64,000 bases of DNA from Clostridiales bacterium (GTDB lineage: Bacteria; Bacillota; Clostridia; Oscillospirales; Acutalibacteraceae), in NCBI GenBank assembly GCA_019415945.1, contig DXYF01000032.1, forward strand, positions 36,708 to 100,707. Direction: 5' to 3'. Numbering within the stretch: position 1 is the first letter of the stretch; each line of letters opens with the position of its first letter. The position numbers and the translations under genes were made by a program. Shown one piece after another: positions 34,909-43,652 of the stretch. The notes under the pieces are model-generated. The model searched no databases. It was not told the DNA's origin and saw nothing but the letters and a program-made list of their open reading frames with translations.

Positions 34909-35570
34909 ACAATATCTGCTACCGCCTTATCTATTTCCTCGGAGATTTTTTCGATACTTTTAATTTGCCCGTTTTCACAGCAGTTTATGATACGCCAAGA
35001 ACATTTTTCAGCCGCATAAATTGCACATTCCCTGCATTCAAGCAAAAATTTCAGATTTTTTTCGTGCAGGTCCTTTTTTGCGTTATCACCGCCGTAGCGT
35101 TTTTCCATGAGTTTTTGCGAAACCTCGGGTTCTACATCGAGATAAATAACGGCGTCGGGCCTTGGAATACCGAGTTTTTCATACTCAAAATCCTCCTGCC
35201 ACCTGATAAATCGGTCATACTCGCTTTTATCAAGCTTTGACATCTGGTAAATTATATTAGAGGTTGCGTATCTGTCGCTTAAAATAACGCAGCCCTCCTC
35301 GTAATCGTTTTTCCAGCTTCGCATAAAGCTTGCCGCTCTGTCAACAGCATAAAACGCGGAAGCCGTATAAGCGTTTACATCCTGGGGATTGTCGCCGAAA
35401 TCACCGTTAAGATACATCTTTACCAAAGCGGAGCTTTGGCTTGCATAATCGGGGAACTCAAGCTTTTTTACATTCAAGCCCTGACCGCAAAGCTTTTGTG
35501 CAAGAATTTGAGTTTGCGTAGCCTTTCCGCTTCCGTCAAGCCCCTCAATCACAATTATTTTACTTTTCAT
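34902..35570 (-). CDS. tmk: Thymidylate kinase
   Basis: A 222-aa kinase that makes dTDP from dTMP. P-loop IEGLDGSGKATQTQ (residues 8-21; the usual Ser/Thr after K is Ala, followed by Thr), DRY-type motif LSDRYATSNIIYQ, and a lid region EKRYGGDNAKKD. Pairs functionally with thyX 35 nt upstream. Confidence 0.93.
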   Translation of the reverse strand: MKSKIIVIEGLDGSGKATQTQILAQKLCGQGLNVKKLEFPDYASQSSALVKMYLNGDFGDNPQDVNAYTASAFYAVDRAASFMRSWKNDYEEGCVILSDRYATSNIIYQMSKLDKSEYDRFIRWQEDFEYEKLGIPRPDAVIYLDVEPEVSQKLMEKRYGGDNAKKDLHEKNLKFLLECRECAIYAAEKCSWRIINCCENGQIKSIEKISEEIDKAVADIVC

Positions 35571-35604
35571 ACTAACACCTTTATCTGATTTTCAAAAATC
35601 AAAC

Positions 35605-36408
35605 TTACTCTCTGCCGTACATTTTGCGTACTTCCTTTTGCTTTCCGCAGCACATACTACCCTCGGGGCAAGGTCCGAAAAGGCAAGACGGTCCGCAGTT
35701 TTTAAAGAGATTTGGAGCCACCTCAAGACACTTTAAAAGCATTTGCTGAGCGACCTCACGAATTTCCCACTGGGCACGGTTGCAGCAGCGATGAGCAAAA
35801 AAGTTTTGCAGGCTGCGTGCATTAAACGAGCAGACAATCTTTGTAGTTGAAGCATTGGGAAGAATAAAGCGGGCGTCCTCGTTTGCTTTTTTAATAAAAG
35901 CCGAACACTGCTTTTTGTTTTGCTTTGAAAACTGATTTATAATCTCTTCGTCACTGCCTTCAATATTTTCTTTACAAAATTCCTTTATATATCCTGCCGC
36001 AAGTGCGTCTCGGATTTCCTTATACGCCTTTGCCTGAAGTGAAATAACCTTGTTGTAGGCACTTAAAGCTTTTTCGTTTTTTTCAATTTCGGGAGGCGTC
36101 ACAAATTCAAAACTTGTTCCGTCAACATAACGCTGTGACTGCTGACTGTATGAAGCAATCCTGTGTCTGACAAGTTGATGAGAGCAGGCTCTTGAAATGC
36201 CCTCAATCCCGAAAGTAAAAACAGCGTGTTCTGTTGGGCTTGCGTGACCGAGGTCTGAAAGCATATTAATAAATGCCGCCGTTTTCTCTTCGGTAAGTTC
36301 ATCTTTTATATCCTCTATTCCGGACGGCGAGTAGCAAAGCTTTGCCGCCATAGCAACAGTTTGTTCGGGATTCGGAGTATGTGCAAGCAATGTAACCTTA
36401 ATAGCCAT
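35605..36408 (-). CDS. thyX: FAD-dependent thymidylate synthase ThyX
   Basis: A 267-aa flavin-dependent enzyme that methylates dUMP using methylene-THF and NADPH. The ThyX signature RHRIASYSQQSQRY is complete (RHR-x2-S-x4-S-x-R). The C-terminus carries a Cys-rich motif GPSCLFGPCPEGSMCCGK, common in Clostridia. Proximity to tmk suggests a dTTP supply unit. A second, diverged ThyX-like gene is present in the phage-like region. Confidence 0.96.
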   Translation of the reverse strand: MAIKVTLLAHTPNPEQTVAMAAKLCYSPSGIEDIKDELTEEKTAAFINMLSDLGHASPTEHAVFTFGIEGISRACSHQLVRHRIASYSQQSQRYVDGTSFEFVTPPEIEKNEKALSAYNKVISLQAKAYKEIRDALAAGYIKEFCKENIEGSDEEIINQFSKQNKKQCSAFIKKANEDARFILPNASTTKIVCSFNARSLQNFFAHRCCNRAQWEIREVAQQMLLKCLEVAPNLFKNCGPSCLFGPCPEGSMCCGKQKEVRKMYGRE

Positions 36409-36675
36409 TTAGTTCCTCTTTTCCAAAAAATAATACATATATCGGTATAATCGTTTTCATTATATCATTTTATTTGGTTGTTTTCAATAATTATTTTTGC
36501 TCTGTGCAAAGCAATGTGCAAAGCAAAACTTGGTAAAAAACGCTGTAAATCCGATATTTTAGTTTACTTTGCAAATCACAAGTTTTTAATAAACCCGTGT
36601 ATTGTCTTTTTAATTAACACCGAATTGTAATATTTTTGCAGGCGTGGTAAAATACAGTTGAAAGAGGCGGTACAC

Positions 36676-37947
36676 TTGGATAAAATAAAAAAACTTATTG
36701 CACACAAAACAGCATCTGCGTGGCAGTACATAAAGGCTTTTGTTAAATGGATCCTGATAGCCTTTGCAATGGGACTCATCGGCGGAGGTGTAGGTTCGCT
36801 TTTCAGCATCTGCATAACATATGCAAACAATCTAAACAACAGTCAGTGGTATTTGATTTTTATGCTTCCCATAGGTGGTGTGCTGATTGTGTCACTTTAC
36901 AGACTTTGCCGCATTGACAACGACCTCGGCACAAACTTTGTATTGGAATCAATCCGCAGTAAAAATCATATTCCGTTTGTTATTGCACCTTTGATATTTG
37001 TAAGCACGATAATAACCCATCTGCTCGGCGGTTCGGCAGGCAGAGAGGGAGCGGCCCTGCAGCTCGGCGGAAGCATTGGAGCCGTCGCAGGCAAACTGCT
37101 TAGGCTTGAAGAAAGCGATATTCACATTGCCGTTATGTGCGGAATGAGCGGACTTTTTTCTTCGCTGTTTTGCACACCTGTTGCCGCCTCGTTTTTTGCA
37201 CTGGAGGTAATCAGCGTCGGCGTTGCATACTACTCCGCCCTCGTGCCTTGCTTCACATCCTCTGTAATTGCATATTTTGTTTCGATACATCTTGGAGTAA
37301 CCCCTCTCAGATTTGACATAGTTAAAGTGATTCCTCCGCTTGATTTTCCTGCTCTTCTTCGTGTTATCGGTCTTGCGGCCGCATGTGCGGTGATCAGCAT
37401 CGTTTTCTGTGTAGCCATGAGAAAAACACAAAAATTGGCAAAAAAATTTATCAAGAACGAATATCTGAGAATCATAACAGGCGGCATTGTAATTATTTTA
37501 CTGACTTTTGCGGTTGGGTGCAGAGATTATAACGGAGCGGGTTCAAACATAATAACAAACGCACTCACAGGAAGTGCAAAGCCGGAAGCTTTTGTAATGA
37601 AAATCATATTTACCGCTGTTACAATAGGATGCGGGTATAAAGGAGGAGAGATTGTACCTACGCTTTTTATCGGTTCAACATTCGGGTGCGTGTTCGGGGG
37701 ACTTTTGGGACTCGACCCGTCATTCGGTGCGGCAATCGGCTTGATTTGTCTGTTCTGCGGCGTTATCAACTGTCCCGTTGCCTCAATATTTCTGAGCGTT
37801 GAGGTTTTCGGTGCAGAGGGATTGATATTTTTCGGGATTGCAAGTGCAGTAAGCTATATGCTCAGCGGATACTACGGGCTGTACAGCAGTCAAAAAATTC
37901 TTTACTCAAAATTAAAAGCTGAATATATTAACATACACGCAAAATAA
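36676..37947 (+). CDS. ClC-family chloride channel or antiporter
   Basis: A 423-aa polytopic membrane protein with about ten helices. ClC motifs: GGSAGREGAALQLGG (the GxEGP-type helix with the gating Glu) and GGEIVPTLFIGSTFG (GxFxP-type helix). Transport could be chloride/proton exchange or, in the ClC-F branch, fluoride export; no fluoride riboswitch is seen upstream. TTG 36676 with GAGGCGG upstream is preferred as start; an earlier TTG is at 36658. Tandem 12-bp repeats TGTGCAAAGCAA lie at 36503-36526. A strong terminator follows. Confidence 0.88.
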   Translation: MDKIKKLIAHKTASAWQYIKAFVKWILIAFAMGLIGGGVGSLFSICITYANNLNNSQWYLIFMLPIGGVLIVSLYRLCRIDNDLGTNFVLESIRSKNHIPFVIAPLIFVSTIITHLLGGSAGREGAALQLGGSIGAVAGKLLRLEESDIHIAVMCGMSGLFSSLFCTPVAASFFALEVISVGVAYYSALVPCFTSSVIAYFVSIHLGVTPLRFDIVKVIPPLDFPALLRVIGLAAACAVISIVFCVAMRKTQKLAKKFIKNEYLRIITGGIVIILLTFAVGCRDYNGAGSNIITNALTGSAKPEAFVMKIIFTAVTIGCGYKGGEIVPTLFIGSTFGCVFGGLLGLDPSFGAAIGLICLFCGVINCPVASIFLSVEVFGAEGLIFFGIASAVSYMLSGYYGLYSSQKILYSKLKAEYINIHAK

Positions 37948-37987
37948 AAGTCGGTGCAACGCTTTATGGCATTGCACCGACTTTTTT
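37948..37987 (+). terminator. Terminator of the ClC gene
   Basis: AAGTCGGTGCAA / TTGCACCGACTT, a perfect 12-bp stem followed by TTTTT, starting at the stop codon. The structured repeat copy 3 begins 8 nt later. Confidence 0.92.
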
Positions 37988-37995
37988 ACTTTATA

Positions 37996-38083
37996 GGAAA
38001 CTGCCCGAAAACAGTCGGGCAGAGAAGGTTTGAAAATATCAACCTGTCTGCTCAAATTGCGTGTCGAGGCACTCGACTTTTTT
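37996..38083 (+). repeat. Terminator-associated structured repeat, copy 3
   Basis: The cleanest copy. GGAAA, then CTGCCCGA-AAACAG-TCGGGCAG (a perfect 8-bp hairpin), AGGTT..AACCT, and GTCGAG-GCA-CTCGAC plus six T. The copies at 5447 and 10637 share this order. Confidence 0.85.
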
Positions 38084-38095
38084 ATTCTGCAAATA

Positions 38096-38767
38096 TTATA
38101 TCTTGTCTGCGATTTCTCCGAGCCGTTTATAAATGCTGTTTTGAGGAACATAGCCTCTTACAAACGAAAGCGGATAAATGTTCGTGTGTCTGCCGACAAC
38201 GGAGCCGGGATTTAAAACACTGTTACAGCCTACCTCGACAAAATCGCCGAGCATTGCACCGAACTTTTTAACATCTGTTTCGAGTTTTTCTCCGTCGCAA
38301 AGCACCGTCACAAGACTTTTGTCGCTTTTGAGGTTAGAGGTAATAGTACCCGCTCCCGTGTGTGCCTTGTATCCGAGAATACTGTCTCCTATGTAATTGT
38401 AGTGAGGCACTTGTACTCCGTCAAAAAGAATGGAATTTTTAAGCTCCGTTGAATTACCCACAACGGCACCCTTTCCTACTATCGCACTGCCCCTTATAAA
38501 AGCACAGTGACGAATCTCTGCGTCCTCGCACACAATAAGCGGACCACCCAAATACGCAGACGGATAGACAGTTGCACTTTTTGCAATCCAGATATTTTCA
38601 CCTTTCTGCTCATAAATTTCAGGGTCAAGTGTTTTTCCGAGCTCAATAATAAAATCCTTAATCTTCGACAAAGCTTCCCAAGGGTAGTCTATGCTCTCAA
38701 GCAGGGGTGCTGCTATTGTTTTGCTGTAGTCGAACAAACTTTTTGCAAGCAAATTTTCATTACACAT
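38096..38767 (-). CDS. Left-handed beta-helix nucleotidyl/acyltransferase-like protein
   Basis: A 223-aa protein with hexapeptide repeats (AEIRHCAFIRGSAIVGKGAVVG, then SILGYKAHTGAGTIT and VEVGCNSVLNPGSVVG). This is the C-terminal domain type of GlmU-like UDP-GlcNAc pyrophosphorylase/acetyltransferase; the nucleotidyltransferase domain is absent. Many Clostridia have this short form. It probably acylates a sugar nucleotide or related compound. An AT-rich gap of ~50 nt separates it from the PAP2 group upstream. Confidence 0.85.
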   Translation of the reverse strand: MCNENLLAKSLFDYSKTIAAPLLESIDYPWEALSKIKDFIIELGKTLDPEIYEQKGENIWIAKSATVYPSAYLGGPLIVCEDAEIRHCAFIRGSAIVGKGAVVGNSTELKNSILFDGVQVPHYNYIGDSILGYKAHTGAGTITSNLKSDKSLVTVLCDGEKLETDVKKFGAMLGDFVEVGCNSVLNPGSVVGRHTNIYPLSFVRGYVPQNSIYKRLGEIADKI

Positions 38768-38809
38768 TTTGATATACCTCTCATAAAAAATTTATATTTC
38801 AGGCGTCGC

Positions 38810-39034
38810 CTAAACTTCTACAAAAAACAGCCAATAACCGTTTGCATCTTTTCCTGCTACAAACTCAACTCCGCAGCTTTCGTATTTTGAAAAAACATAC
38901 ATCCTGCCATTTTGAGGATTTGTTACAGACGCACACCCTCCTGTATGCTTCCATTTTTCAGAAAAAACATTAAAGCCCTTTATCAAAAAGCTGTCCTTTG
39001 AGGTTTTTCCAACAAATCTATAATTTTTGGTCAT
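38810..39034 (-). CDS. Small protein of unknown function
   Basis: A 74-aa soluble protein with many aromatic and Gly residues (YRFVGKTSKDSFLIKGFNVF, ANGYWLFFVEV), likely a small beta-structured domain. Start ATG 39034 has AGAAGG about 9 nt upstream and overlaps the end of the PAP2 gene by 17 nt, so it is coupled to it. Not recognised as a known family. Confidence 0.6.
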   Translation of the reverse strand: MTKNYRFVGKTSKDSFLIKGFNVFSEKWKHTGGCASVTNPQNGRMYVFSKYESCGVEFVAGKDANGYWLFFVEV

Positions 39035-39614
39035 TGTCATCAACCTTCTTATATTTTAAATCTCCTGACAATTTTTTATCAAGCCTCGTCTTTTTAAATA
39101 CTGCAAAAGTCACGGCGGCACATACAATGCCGAGAATAATGCCGCACAGCACATCGGACGGGAAATGAACATAATTATAAAGTCTTGAAAAAGCAATCAA
39201 AAACGCGACTGCAAGTGCCGGGACGCCTAACCTTTTATCACGCAGAAAAATCACCGTTGCCGCTGCAAACGAAGAACAGCTGTGTCCCGACGGAAAGCTG
39301 TAACTGTCAGGCGGAGCAATAAACAGTTCAACCGACGGGTTTACAACGAACGGTCTTGGGCGGCCGATTAGATTTTTCAGCCCTATTTCTCCGATTAAAA
39401 ATCCTGCAAGCATTGCACAAAGAACCATTACGCCTGTCGCTCTTGTCCTGCGAAAACACATCATAATTACAGAAGCAATTATCCACACACCTCCGGCTTC
39501 TCCGATATAACTGAAAAAAGCCATTACATAATCAAGAAAAACGCATCTAAAGGTGTTTTGAATGAAGTCGAGAATTGCAAAATCTATAGACTCAACGGTA
39601 CTTAAAAAATTCAA
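39018..39614 (-). CDS. PAP2-family membrane phosphatase
   Basis: A 198-aa membrane protein with about five helices. The tripartite active site is complete: KNLIGRPRP, SFPSGHSCSS and SRLYNYVHFPSD. It probably dephosphorylates undecaprenyl pyrophosphate or phosphatidic acid/PGP at the membrane. TTG 39614 is the start, with AAGGAGG 8 nt upstream. Confidence 0.92.
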   Translation of the reverse strand: MNFLSTVESIDFAILDFIQNTFRCVFLDYVMAFFSYIGEAGGVWIIASVIMMCFRRTRATGVMVLCAMLAGFLIGEIGLKNLIGRPRPFVVNPSVELFIAPPDSYSFPSGHSCSSFAAATVIFLRDKRLGVPALAVAFLIAFSRLYNYVHFPSDVLCGIILGIVCAAVTFAVFKKTRLDKKLSGDLKYKKVDDNDQKL

Positions 39615-39692
39615 TCATCAGACCTCCTTATTATTATATCAAACAAAGACGGTGTTTTCAATATAAAATGTAGATTTTGTATAGTATTTTAG

Positions 39693-40943
39693 TTAATTTA
39701 TTTCAAATTTACTCAATTTTGCATAAAGCATTTCATCAATAACTGCTTCAACCTGCAATCCCTCCGATAAAAATTCTTCGGAAATCAGGTTGCCCTTTGT
39801 ACGAATTTCGTTTGCAAGTCCCGCTTCGGCAAACGGTATAAGCACCTTAACACGCTTTACTCTGACAGGAAGATTATCGTCTATCGCATTTAAAAGCTTA
39901 TCTATGCCTGTACCGTTTTTCGCACTTATTTTTATGCAATTTTCAAATTCCTGCTCCTTTAAATTTCCGTCAGCAAGATCGCATTTATTCAGTACAGTAA
40001 TAACGGGTGTATCGCCGCAGCCGAGCGAATCGAGCAAATCTGCCGTTACTTTTAGATGAGTTCTTGCTTCCTCGCTTGATGAGTCACAAACATTAAGGAT
40101 AATATCCGACTGAGCCGCCTCCTCAAGCGTTGAGCGAAACGCCTCTACAAGATGATGAGGGAGTCTTCTCACAAGACCTACCGTATCAATCAGCATTACA
40201 GTAACACCGCTTGGCAGCTTGAGTGCACGGGAAGTAGGGTCAAGTGTTGCAAACAGCTTATCCTGTGCAAGCACGCCTGCGTCTGTAAGATAGTTCATAA
40301 GTGTTGACTTGCCGGCATTAGTATATCCGACTATTGCAACTGTTATAACTCCGTCTTTTTCACGCCTTTTTCTGAGCATACTGCGATGCTTTTCAACCTC
40401 ACAAAGCTCCTCTTTAAGCGTTTCCATTCTCCGCCTGATATGACGGCGGTCAGTCTCAAGCTTTGTTTCACCCGGTCCTCTCGTTCCAATTCCTCCGCCG
40501 AGCCTTGACATTGCTATTCCCTTACCCGTAAGCCTCGGAAGCATATATTTAAGCTGTGCAAGCTCAACTTGCAGCTTGCCCTCCTTTGAGCGTGCTCTGA
40601 GTGCGAAAATATCCAAAATCAATGTCGTGCGGTCAATTACCCTGACATCGGTTTTCTCCTCTATATTTCTAATCTGAGTCGGAGAAAGCTCGCTGTCCGC
40701 AACAATAAGGTCAATTTCCTGAGTAGTGCAAATTTCTGCAATCTCATCGAGTTTTCCTGTTCCCACATATGTTGCCGACTCAACTTTCCCAAGCTTTTGC
40801 ATTACGGAAAGTACAGGTTCCGCCCCCGCACTGCTAACAAGCTCAAACAACTCGTCAAGAGATGCCTGTGCGTCGTATTGTCCTGTATCCACACTCACAA
40901 GCAGTGCTCTGGTTATTTTTTCTTCATTGCTTTTTAGTTCCAT
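39693..40943 (-). CDS. hflX: Ribosome-splitting GTPase HflX
   Basis: 416 aa. The N-terminal HflX domain has ATYVGTGKLDEIAEIC and ARSKEGKLQVELAQLKYMLPRLTG, then the Gly-rich SRLGGGIGTRGPGETKLE loop; the GTPase domain carries IVGYTNAGKST (G1) and LIDTVGLVRRLP (G3). Family role: splits stalled 70S ribosomes under stress. It is divergent from nadB with ~200 bp between. Confidence 0.96.
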   Translation of the reverse strand: MELKSNEEKITRALLVSVDTGQYDAQASLDELFELVSSAGAEPVLSVMQKLGKVESATYVGTGKLDEIAEICTTQEIDLIVADSELSPTQIRNIEEKTDVRVIDRTTLILDIFALRARSKEGKLQVELAQLKYMLPRLTGKGIAMSRLGGGIGTRGPGETKLETDRRHIRRRMETLKEELCEVEKHRSMLRKRREKDGVITVAIVGYTNAGKSTLMNYLTDAGVLAQDKLFATLDPTSRALKLPSGVTVMLIDTVGLVRRLPHHLVEAFRSTLEEAAQSDIILNVCDSSSEEARTHLKVTADLLDSLGCGDTPVITVLNKCDLADGNLKEQEFENCIKISAKNGTGIDKLLNAIDDNLPVRVKRVKVLIPFAEAGLANEIRTKGNLISEEFLSEGLQVEAVIDEMLYAKLSKFEIN

Positions 40944-41058
40944 TTTAACTTCCTTTACTCTTTTTAAAGTTTAACAAACTTTTACTGTCAGTTTTTTCGG
41001 ATTAAATATGCATATATGCAAACTTCTGATATTCTGTTAAATTATACTCGATACAAAC

Positions 41059-41087
41059 TTTACTAATTTCCTAATAAGTAGTATAAT
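41059..41087 (+). promoter_or_regulatory. Promoter of nadBC
   Basis: TTTACT (41059-41064), 17 bp, TATAAT (41082-41087), about 60 nt before the nadB start. Confidence 0.6.
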
Positions 41088-41152
41088 ATAACGGTACAAA
41101 TTTGTAAATGACAGTTAATGCAAATTATCAAATATTTTTCGAGGTCTTGCAT

Positions 41153-42622
41153 ATGGATAAAAAATATGATGTCGTAATCATCGGAACAGGGGCGGCAGGC
41201 TTGTATGCTGCACTGAATTTCCCAAAAAACATAAGCGTTTTGCTTATTTCAAAGCGTGAGCTTGATCTTTCAAACAGCTCGCTTGCACAGGGCGGTGTTG
41301 CCTGCGTTCTCGACACTGTTCACGACAGCTACAAGCTTCACATCACCGACACTTTGATTGCCGGAAAGTATAAAAACAATCTTTCCGCCGTTGAAAAGCT
41401 TGTTTCGGAGGGTCCCTCTGATGTAATGAGAATCAAAGAGCTTGGCGTAGATTTTGACTTAAATCCCGACGGCACTATGTGCAAAACACTTGAAGCAGGT
41501 CACAGCCGTCACAGAATCGTTCATCATAAGGACTCTACGGGCAAGGCTATTGTTGACAGATTTATTGAAGTAGTCAGTACACTTCCCAATGTTACTATTT
41601 GCGATAATGCCCTTGTATATTCTATTGACAAAGCACTCAACGGATTTTACATAAGTATTCTTAAAGACGGTCAAAGCAAACATTTCGGATGTAATTACTG
41701 CATTCTTGCTACAGGCGGAATCGGGAGAGTGTATAAGTACACCACTAATTCAGCAATAGCAACAGGCGACGGCATAGCATTCGCATATATGCTCGGTGCA
41801 AAAATCAGCCATTTATCCCGTGTTCAGTTTCACCCGACAGCATTTGCCGCTGAAAAAGACAGAGAGCGTTTTTTGATAAGCGAAGCCGTCAGAGGCGAGG
41901 GTGCTGTACTGCTCAACTGTAACGGAGAGCGTTTTGCATTTGATTATGACAGCCGAGGAGAGCTTGCACCCAGAGATGTAGTTTCAAACGCAATAATCAG
42001 AGAATCAATCAAAACAAACAGCGAAAAATTTTACCTTGATATAACCGACAAGCCCGCAGATTTTCTCAAAGAAAGGTTCCCGATGATTTATCAGAGATGT
42101 CTTGAGGAAGGTGTTGATATAACCAAAGACAGAATCCCTGTTTTTCCGTGTCAGCACTATTTAATGGGCGGAATAAATGTTGACCTTGACGCAAAAACAT
42201 CCATAGACGGTCTTTACGCAGCGGGAGAATGTTCTCACACAGGCGTTCACGGTGCAAACCGTCTTGCAAGCAACTCGCTTCTTGAGGCACTTGTTTTCTC
42301 ACGCTCTGCGGCACAGGATATTACACACCGCATTGAAAAATACGGCAGAAAGCCGCTCGGCAGAGAGCCCGCATACAAGCCGCTTGACGGAAAGCCGATG
42401 CCTCACGGTTTTCGTTCGCAAATAAGAGAAATTTTACAGGACGCTTATTTTGTTATTCCAAAGCCTGAAAAATATGATGAAAGCTATAAAAAAGTAGAAA
42501 ATATTTTAGATGTGCTTTTCAGCGAAGACTACGAAATCACATCGGATCTTGTTGAAGCACGAAGCATTGCAGTCATAGCAAGCATAATTCTTGAAGAAGT
42601 ACGGGAGGGTATTAACCTATGA
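41153..42622 (+). CDS. nadB: L-aspartate oxidase
   Basis: 489 aa. An FAD enzyme that oxidises L-aspartate to iminoaspartate, the first step of NAD synthesis; in anaerobes fumarate serves as acceptor. FAD motif VVIIGTGAAGLYAAL, active-site SRVQFHPTAF and the conserved VRGEGAVLLN segment, HGANRLASNSLLE near the C-terminus. Start ATG 41153 with GAGGT 8 nt upstream; a longer frame in front lacks a ribosome binding site. It overlaps nadC by 4 nt (ATGA). Confidence 0.95.
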   Translation: MDKKYDVVIIGTGAAGLYAALNFPKNISVLLISKRELDLSNSSLAQGGVACVLDTVHDSYKLHITDTLIAGKYKNNLSAVEKLVSEGPSDVMRIKELGVDFDLNPDGTMCKTLEAGHSRHRIVHHKDSTGKAIVDRFIEVVSTLPNVTICDNALVYSIDKALNGFYISILKDGQSKHFGCNYCILATGGIGRVYKYTTNSAIATGDGIAFAYMLGAKISHLSRVQFHPTAFAAEKDRERFLISEAVRGEGAVLLNCNGERFAFDYDSRGELAPRDVVSNAIIRESIKTNSEKFYLDITDKPADFLKERFPMIYQRCLEEGVDITKDRIPVFPCQHYLMGGINVDLDAKTSIDGLYAAGECSHTGVHGANRLASNSLLEALVFSRSAAQDITHRIEKYGRKPLGREPAYKPLDGKPMPHGFRSQIREILQDAYFVIPKPEKYDESYKKVENILDVLFSEDYEITSDLVEARSIAVIASIILEEVREGINL

Positions 42623-43461
42623 TATTAAACACTATTTATGTTGACAACCTTATTAAAACGGCATTACTCGAAGATATTAACTATCTTGACACTACAACGG
42701 ATTATCTCATTGATGAAAGCCAGCAAAATACCGCGAAATTTCTTGCAAAAAGTGACGGAGTTCTTTGCGGTCTTGAGGTAGCTTTAAGGGTATTTGAAAT
42801 TTTACAGCCGTCAGGCTTTGAAGCTAAAATATTCAAAAATGACGGTGACAAGCTGAAAAAAGGCGATATTATAGCAGAAATTCACGGTAAGACAAGAACA
42901 ATACTAAAGGGCGAACGCACAGCACTTAATCTTATTCAGCACATGAGCGGGATTGCCACTGCTGCAAACAAGGCGGTTGAGATTGTAAAGGGAACAAAAG
43001 CGTCAATTGCCGATACAAGAAAAACACTTCCCGGTATGAGAGCTCTTCAAAAGTACGCCGTTACGGTAGGCGAAGGCAGAAATCACAGATATAATCTTTC
43101 AGACGCCGCAATGCTCAAGGACAATCATGTTGACGCAGGCGGAGGAATTGCAAACGCCGTTGCGAAACTAAGGACTAAACTCGGACATATGACAAAGGTA
43201 GAGCTTGAAGTAAGAAACCTTGATGAGCTAAAGCAGGCTCTTGACGCAGGCGTAGATGTAATTATGCTTGATAATATGGACTGCGAAGAAATGAAAAAAG
43301 CAGTTGAAATTACAAACGGCAGAGCACTTCTTGAGGCAAGCGGAGGAATAACCGACAACAAACTGCGTGAAATTGCACTTACAGGCGTTGACATTATTTC
43401 TATGGGAGCACTCACTCACTCTGTTAAAGCTTTTGATATTTCGCTGAAAATTGCGGATTAA
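42619..43461 (+). CDS. nadC: Nicotinate-nucleotide pyrophosphorylase (quinolinate phosphoribosyltransferase)
   Basis: A 280-aa enzyme that turns quinolinate and PRPP into nicotinate mononucleotide. Signature segments: ERTALNLIQHMSGIAT, ADTRKTLPGMRALQKYAV, NHRYNLSDAAMLKDNH, and VDIISMGALTHSVKAFDISL at the end. Second gene of nadBC; nadA, normally the partner that makes quinolinate, is not in this window. Confidence 0.96.
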   Translation: MILNTIYVDNLIKTALLEDINYLDTTTDYLIDESQQNTAKFLAKSDGVLCGLEVALRVFEILQPSGFEAKIFKNDGDKLKKGDIIAEIHGKTRTILKGERTALNLIQHMSGIATAANKAVEIVKGTKASIADTRKTLPGMRALQKYAVTVGEGRNHRYNLSDAAMLKDNHVDAGGGIANAVAKLRTKLGHMTKVELEVRNLDELKQALDAGVDVIMLDNMDCEEMKKAVEITNGRALLEASGGITDNKLREIALTGVDIISMGALTHSVKAFDISLKIAD

Positions 43462-43575
43462 ACAGTTGAATATAAATTTTAAAAAAGCCAATAACTAATA
43501 CAGCCGTGTGCTGTCGCTTTCTGCCGCCTGATTAACAAGACGACAAATACCAACAATAAAATAACAAAGATTTGA

Positions 43576-43604
43576 TTGAACAAGTCTGTCAAATGTGGTA
43601 TTGT
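43576..43604 (+). promoter_or_regulatory. Promoter of the debranching-type GH13 gene
   Basis: TTGAAC (43576-43581), 17 bp, TATTGT (43599-43604), about 50 nt before the start codon. Confidence 0.5.
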
Positions 43605-43652
43605 TAATACTATCGTCTGTTGCCTCACGGCAATACTTAGGAGGATAACAAA

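Noticed and set aside
36409..36675. Possible fluoride riboswitch before the ClC gene
   Set aside because: The conserved crcB-motif blocks are not present; only a promoter-like pair and a 12-bp tandem repeat were seen.
37954..38271. Plus-strand frame covering repeat copy 3 and part of the hexapeptide transferase
   Set aside because: It begins inside the ClC terminator and runs antisense through a real gene.
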